From Azolla caroliniana (Eukaryota; Polypodiophyta), in NCBI GenBank assembly GCA_043228905.1, contig JBHGNT010000020.1, positions 12,090,001-12,154,000 of the forward strand: DNA of 64,000 nt, given 5' to 3'. Of the stretch, positions 61,601-64,000 are shown piece by piece. The first letter of the stretch is position 1; the number at the start of each line of letters is the position of its first letter. The position numbers and the translations under genes are program-made. The notes below the pieces were generated by a model. The model was not told the origin of the DNA. It searched no databases and was given only the letters and a program-made list of their open reading frames with translations.

Positions 61601-63927
61601 GCATGCTAGGTTCGGTCACCTCAACTACGATTCTCTACAAAAGCTCTCCTCTTCACAACTAGTTGAGGGTTTGCCTATTTTCAAAACTCCCAATATCCCA
61701 TGTGTTGCTTGTCTTCATGGCAAACAACATCGAGAGCCTTTCCCTCATGAAGCCACTCACCGTGCAACATCTATCTTGGAGTTAGTGCACATGGATCTTT
61801 GTGGTCCATGAAAACCACTACTCTTGGTGGTGAACACTACTTCATGCTTATAATTGATGATTTCTCCCGTCTCAAGCCTTCATCAAATTTCAAGAATGAG
61901 TAGCTCTTGTTGAGAAAGAGACATCAAAGAAAGTTCGAAAGATCAATTCCGACAATGGTGAAGAGTTTATCTCCCAAGCTTGCCACCATTTTTGTTGTCA
62001 ACGAGGCATTGCTCGCCAATTTTCTACACCCAATACTCCTCAACAAAATGGATTTGTGGAAAGGAAGAACCGGATAGTCCAAGAGATGGCTTGTACAATG
62101 CTATCTCAATCTGATCTTCCTCTCTCATTTTGGGGTGAAGCTGTCAACACAGCAGTCTACATCATCAACTGCTGCCCAACAGAAGAAGTTGCTGCAATGA
62201 CCCTTGCAGAAGCATTTACAGGTGTAAAGCCCTCAGTATCTCATTTTAAAGTCTTTGGTTGTGATGCCTATGTTCACATTTCAGATCATAAAAGGACTAA
62301 ATTTGAGTTCAAAACCAAGAAATGCAAAATTTCTTGGTTACAACACACAATCTAAAGCCTACAGGTTATGGGATTTAGAATCAAAGTCCCTAGTCATCTC
62401 TAGGGATGTTCATTTTGTGGAGTCCCAGCAGGATGACTCTAGGATTTCACCTGAGTTCAAGGTTGAAATCCCAGCTCCTCCGGAATCTCCTATTTTAGAC
62501 GAAGATTGCTCACCTTCAAATCCCCCATCTCCTCCTACTCAATCTCTAACTTCGCCAACAATTCAAACCTCTCCCTCAACTCCGCTCGTTTCCCCTCCCT
62601 CTACACACCACTTCCCAAGTGGCTTCGAGCCACCATTCATGATTCTCATCTCTCCAATGCTGAACTTCATGAGTATACGTTTGGTTCTTTGTCCAACATG
62701 AAAAGAACACGTAAGTCACAACAGCCTCTTTACTCATGCAACTTTGCCTTACTGTGCACTGTTGTGCAATCACAAGAACCCACAACAGCAAACGAGGCCT
62801 TGTTCTTCCAAAGTGGAAAGCAACAATGGAAGTTGGACTTGATTCCATTGAGCGGAATCATACATGGGACCTGGTCCCACGGTCTACTCACAAGTTATCA
62901 ACTTGGCATATTGTCCTACTCAAGAAAATGTGGCTGATTTATTTCCTAAGCCACTTTCAAGGCAAGCCATTGATCAACTCCTTGGTCGACTCAATGTTGG
63001 ACCGCCGTTCTGGAGCTGAGAGGAGGTGTTGGAGGGTGGCAACTCCAGACTTGCACTCTCTTTCATCTTTATTATCGCTGTTCTACATTCTCTCTCTTCC
63101 TAGATTCTTCCCTCTCTAGAATTTGCAACTCGTTAAATGCCTTCTCTCTCTAGAATCCTTGTCCTTGATGCTTTGCTTCTTTTGTGCTCTGCTTCATGTC
63201 TTCTCGAATCATTCTTTTTAAATTACAATGGTGTAGTTAAAATGAATGAAGCTCCTAAATCTCTCTACGTTTACATAGTAAAGTAAGAGACTGCACATGT
63301 GGAAATAAAGGATCAACCATAAGCTACAATCAGGATGGCATTATGAAACACCGAGAATGCTCACTAGAAACCTCCTGAATAACTAAACAACCCTTAAAAC
63401 CTTGGGAATCCTCACAGGTGTTTTGCATGGCTACACATTTTTTTGCAGGACATGACGTTTAACATTCTAACAGCATTCAAGGAAATTAAGCAGCAACCAC
63501 AACAAATGCCAATGATTATGTTATTTTTTAAACTTTACAGGCCAGTTTACAAAGGGCATGAAAGTACAACTGGCACGGACAGGAAGAACAGTATCTTTGA
63601 CAAGACCCCAAAAGATGTTTGCTCAAGATCGTACAACTATAGAGACTGGCTTTGCTGGAGATGGTGAAATCCGAATATATATTTTTCTAATTTGTGATTT
63701 TAGTTTTTCTGTTTCTAATCCAAGACTTATTGCTCTCAGTTATTGGGTTGAATAATCCAAATACATTTGCCATTGGAGATACGATATACACAGGTCCACG
63801 TGTTCGATATCCTGGAATACCTTCTTTCTCTCCGGAGTTGTTCAGCTACATGCGAAATCCCAACCCTTCTAAATACAAGCAGTTTCAAAAGGGGCTTACA
63901 GAGCTTCTGGGAGAGGGTGCAGTTCAG
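46062..63927 (+). CDS. prfC: Plastid-type peptide chain release factor 3 (5' part, gene leaves the window)
   Basis: Twelve exons visible: 46062-46529, 48634-48745, 48879-48958, 49382-49404, 49499-49580, 49681-49829, 50436-50589, 50718-50825, 51515-51628, 51714-51774, 63541-63663, 63740-63927. All GT-AG, phases close, 554 codons so far. Residues 1 to about 130 are Ser/Pro/Leu-rich, then acidic, like a plastid presequence plus spacer. The GTPase follows: G1 [10 protein letters not shown] (147-156), G2 QRGISIT, G3 [16 protein letters not shown] (Gln where bacteria usually have Glu), G4 NKMD (269-272), G5 FFGSA. RF3-specific parts include [19 protein letters not shown] and [14 protein letters not shown]. 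About 110 residues of domain III should lie beyond the window. Known role: recycles RF1/RF2 after termination on bacterial-type ribosomes. Intron 10 is 11.8 kb because of nested repeats. Confidence 0.95.
47400..48560 (-). pseudogene. LINE reverse-transcriptase relic in RF3 intron 1
   Basis: The reverse strand near 48500-48100 reads [41 protein letters not shown] and [17 protein letters not shown] in the order expected for a LINE pol thumb and linker region; IGQRPIDF and a VYK-like block follow near 47950. An in-frame stop follows VHLA and several more occur downstream. The catalytic YVDD itself is preserved. No endonuclease domain is visible upstream. It lies antisense to the RF3 gene. Confidence 0.8.
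51948..52600 (-). mobile_element. 3' end of a copia-type element (RNase H tail plus LTR), reverse orientation
   Basis: On the reverse strand, bases about 52600-52290 encode a degenerate RNase H end ([11 protein letters not shown], then [20 protein letters not shown] and NVGRPLWS followed by a stop). Immediately after comes a purine tract (GAGAAGAGG), then an LTR that starts TGTTGGCGGG at 52287 and ends TTTTCTCACA at 51948, 340 bp. The 5' part of the element is missing. The protein tail is clearly related to that of the copia element at 59593, whose LTR has the same start and end motifs. Confidence 0.85.
52601..52930 (-). pseudogene. Probable LINE tail fragment
   Basis: The reverse-strand read at about 52890-52830 gives [14 protein letters not shown] (with an allowance for a base change), which resembles ILEWFQSHGRNINAL in the LINE relic of DNAAF4 intron 3. 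That local match and similar downstream wording are the only evidence. The fragment abuts the truncated 5' side of the copia piece. Confidence 0.45.
52985..53260. repeat. Flank segment A of palindrome 1
   Basis: This block shares ordered strings with 56880-57110: acctctccttgcatc, cccttgctgctctttca and gtcgg, then a gtgtgcgtgcatgtg-like run. On the reverse strand it keeps an open frame ([19 protein letters not shown]) that is frame-shifted in the other copy. I do not recognise the protein; a retroelement gag is one possibility. In both places it sits immediately left of a minisatellite and a giant inverted repeat. Confidence 0.65.
54646..54696 (-). promoter_or_regulatory. tRNA-like A/B box pair, left arm of palindrome 1
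   Basis: Read on the reverse strand, TGGCCAAATGGTTAAGG (54696-54680) fits a tRNA A box. AGGTTTGAATCTTGG (54659-54645) fits a B box, one change from GGTTCGAATC. The spacing is about 20 bp. The pair faces away from the palindrome centre. Clover-leaf stems are not evident, so this is a SINE-like internal promoter at most. Confidence 0.55.
54913..54962 (+). promoter_or_regulatory. tRNA-like A/B box pair, right arm of palindrome 1
   Basis: This is the mirror copy of the left-arm module. The A box is eroded (TGGTCAAAGGCTATTG), while the B box AGGTTTAAATCTTGG has one further change. It faces right, away from the centre. Confidence 0.45.
55568..55644. repeat. (GA)n microsatellite, about 38 units
   Basis: This is a perfect GA run directly at the right edge of palindrome 1. 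Confidence 0.97.
55650..56510 (-). pseudogene. LINE 3'-terminal relic
   Basis: The reverse-strand frame 56503-56204 carries [20 protein letters not shown] and [20 protein letters not shown], a Cys-x2-Cys...His...Cys cluster typical of the C-terminal region of one clade of plant and animal non-LTR retrotransposons. Further down, [15 protein letters not shown] is of unknown origin. The two frames are separated by stops. No reverse-transcriptase core is found next to it. Confidence 0.65.
56511..56879. other. Intronic sequence without recognised content
   Basis: No motif, array or element end could be supported here. Confidence 0.4.
56880..57110. repeat. Flank segment A of palindrome 2
   Basis: Second copy of the segment found at 52985-53260, in the same orientation and again immediately left of a minisatellite/palindrome. 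Shared strings include tcctctccttgcatc and cccttgccgctctttcacgtcgg. A one-base insertion breaks the reverse-strand frame that is open in the first copy. Confidence 0.65.
58217..58270 (-). promoter_or_regulatory. tRNA-like A/B box pair, left arm of palindrome 2
   Basis: Reverse strand: TGGCCTAGTGGTTAGGG (58270-58254) is a good A box. AAGTTTGATTCTATG (58229-58215) is a weak B box. It points left, away from the centre. Confidence 0.55.
58525..58579 (+). promoter_or_regulatory. tRNA-like A/B box pair, right arm of palindrome 2
   Basis: TGGCCTAGTGGTTAGGG starts at 58525 and matches the A-box pattern. AGTTCAATTCTCTG starts at 58568 and is a diverged B box. The module mirrors the left-arm one and points right. 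Confidence 0.55.
59593..60009 (+). repeat. 5' LTR of the copia element
   Basis: It starts TGTTGGAGGGTGG and ends TTTCTCACA (TG...CA ends), 417 bp. The 5'-most portion matches the fragment at 63027. A TATA-like tataaatagg occurs near 59816. Confidence 0.9.
60010..60021 (+). promoter_or_regulatory. Primer-binding site (initiator tRNA-Met)
   Basis: TGGTATCAGAGC directly follows the LTR and is the standard primer-binding site of plant copia elements, complementary to the 3' end of initiator tRNA-Met. Confidence 0.95.
60236..60544 (+). pseudogene. copia gag N-terminal fragment
   Basis: The frame opens at an ATG and shows the gag start pattern ([17 protein letters not shown], a UBN2-type region). 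It is cut by a stop at 60542-60544 after 102 codons. Further gag pieces continue in other frames to about 60880. The zinc knuckle near 60990 ([13 protein letters not shown]) has lost its first Cys, replaced by Tyr. Confidence 0.85.
61180..63012 (+). pseudogene. copia pol remnant: protease, integrase, end of RNase H
   Basis: Pieces occur in order over several frames: protease [14 protein letters not shown] (about 61181), GAG-pre-integrase [17 protein letters not shown] (about 61597), integrase with HMDLCGP, SDNGEEF and [12 protein letters not shown], then WDLVPRST (start of the reverse-transcriptase region), and directly [20 protein letters not shown], the C-terminus, with a TGA near 63018. 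The palm motifs of the reverse transcriptase are absent. Stops at about 61809 and 62353, plus shifts, rule out expression as one protein. Confidence 0.88.
63013..63145 (+). repeat. Polypurine tract and truncated 3' LTR
   Basis: The tract gagctgagaggagg at 63013-63026 is followed by TGTTGGAGGGTGG at 63027. Similarity to the 5' LTR is clear to about 63145 (taaatgcctt), after which it is lost, so about 300 bp of this LTR are missing and no target-site duplication can be tested. Confidence 0.88.
63146..63540. other. End of RF3 intron 10
   Basis: No recognisable element. It ends in a normal acceptor (aactttacag) for exon 11. Confidence 0.5.
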
Positions 63928-64000
63928 GTGGATGTTCAGCCTGCCTGAGACCTTTAAAATTAATTTACCTCAATCTAATCCTCTGTTATGTACTATTCTG

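Larger units (their letters stand above)
59593..63145 (+). mobile_element. Defective Ty1/copia retrotransposon in RF3 intron 10
   Basis: Intact 5' LTR, primer-binding site, gag start, Cys-box, protease, integrase, polypurine tract and a truncated 3' LTR occur in copia order. Between the integrase end (about 62850) and the RNase H tail (about 62905) the reverse transcriptase and most of RNase H are missing, so the internal region is about 3 kb instead of the usual 4.5-5 kb. Several stops and frameshifts interrupt what is left. It lies in the sense direction of the RF3 gene and begins about 25 bp right of palindrome 2. Confidence 0.92.

Overview
The window is nuclear DNA from a land plant. Genes carry many canonical GT-AG introns, one pentatricopeptide-repeat (PPR) gene is intronless, plastid-type presequences are present, and the spaces are filled with decayed LINE, copia and hAT-like repeats. 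One gene is DNAAF4/DYX1C1, a factor needed to assemble ciliary dynein. That points to a plant with swimming sperm (fern, lycophyte, bryophyte, cycad or ginkgo) rather than a conifer or flowering plant. The repeat-rich, long-intron layout makes a fern my first guess, but the sequence alone does not settle the lineage.

Layout. 1-345: the last exon of an unrecognised acidic protein. 346-8275: gene-poor DNA with a tandem duplication and a LINE fragment. 8276-10925 (-): a seven-exon plastid J-domain/ferredoxin-like protein, head to head with DNAAF4 (11768-21144, +, eleven exons) across an 842-bp spacer that holds a 52-bp minisatellite. Two AACCG-rich hAT-like elements and a LINE relic lie in DNAAF4 introns. 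24744-27704 (+): a single-exon PLS-class PPR protein that stops inside its E region. 29991-33626 (-): a three-exon FUSC-family membrane protein whose first intron appears to be GC-AG and holds a 68-bp minisatellite. 37930-38210 (-): a PPR pseudogene piece. 40391-42625 (+): a three-exon gamma-glutamylcyclotransferase-fold (AIG2/YtfP-like) protein, with a 95-bp AACCG minisatellite ending about 70 bp before the ATG and a 193-bp tandem array in intron 2. 46062 to beyond the window (+): a plastid-type peptide chain release factor 3 gene, twelve exons visible and the 3' end missing.

Intron 10 of the RF3 gene (51775-63540, 11.8 kb) is the most unusual part. It contains a copia 3' end in reverse orientation, two related giant inverted repeats (about 53420-55560 and 57140-59570), and a copia element with an intact 5' LTR and primer-binding site but with reverse transcriptase and most of RNase H deleted. 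Each palindrome has minisatellite outer arms. Near its centre each has two divergent tRNA-like A-box/B-box modules. I do not recognise this composite as a named repeat family.

The genes do not form a pathway. Two are plastid-related (J/ferredoxin protein, RF3), the PPR protein is probably organellar, DNAAF4 is cytosolic and ciliary, and FUSC is a membrane protein. Exon boundaries were placed by hand from splice sites, reading phase and family conservation. All phases close except that one donor choice (DNAAF4 exon 9) remains ambiguous.
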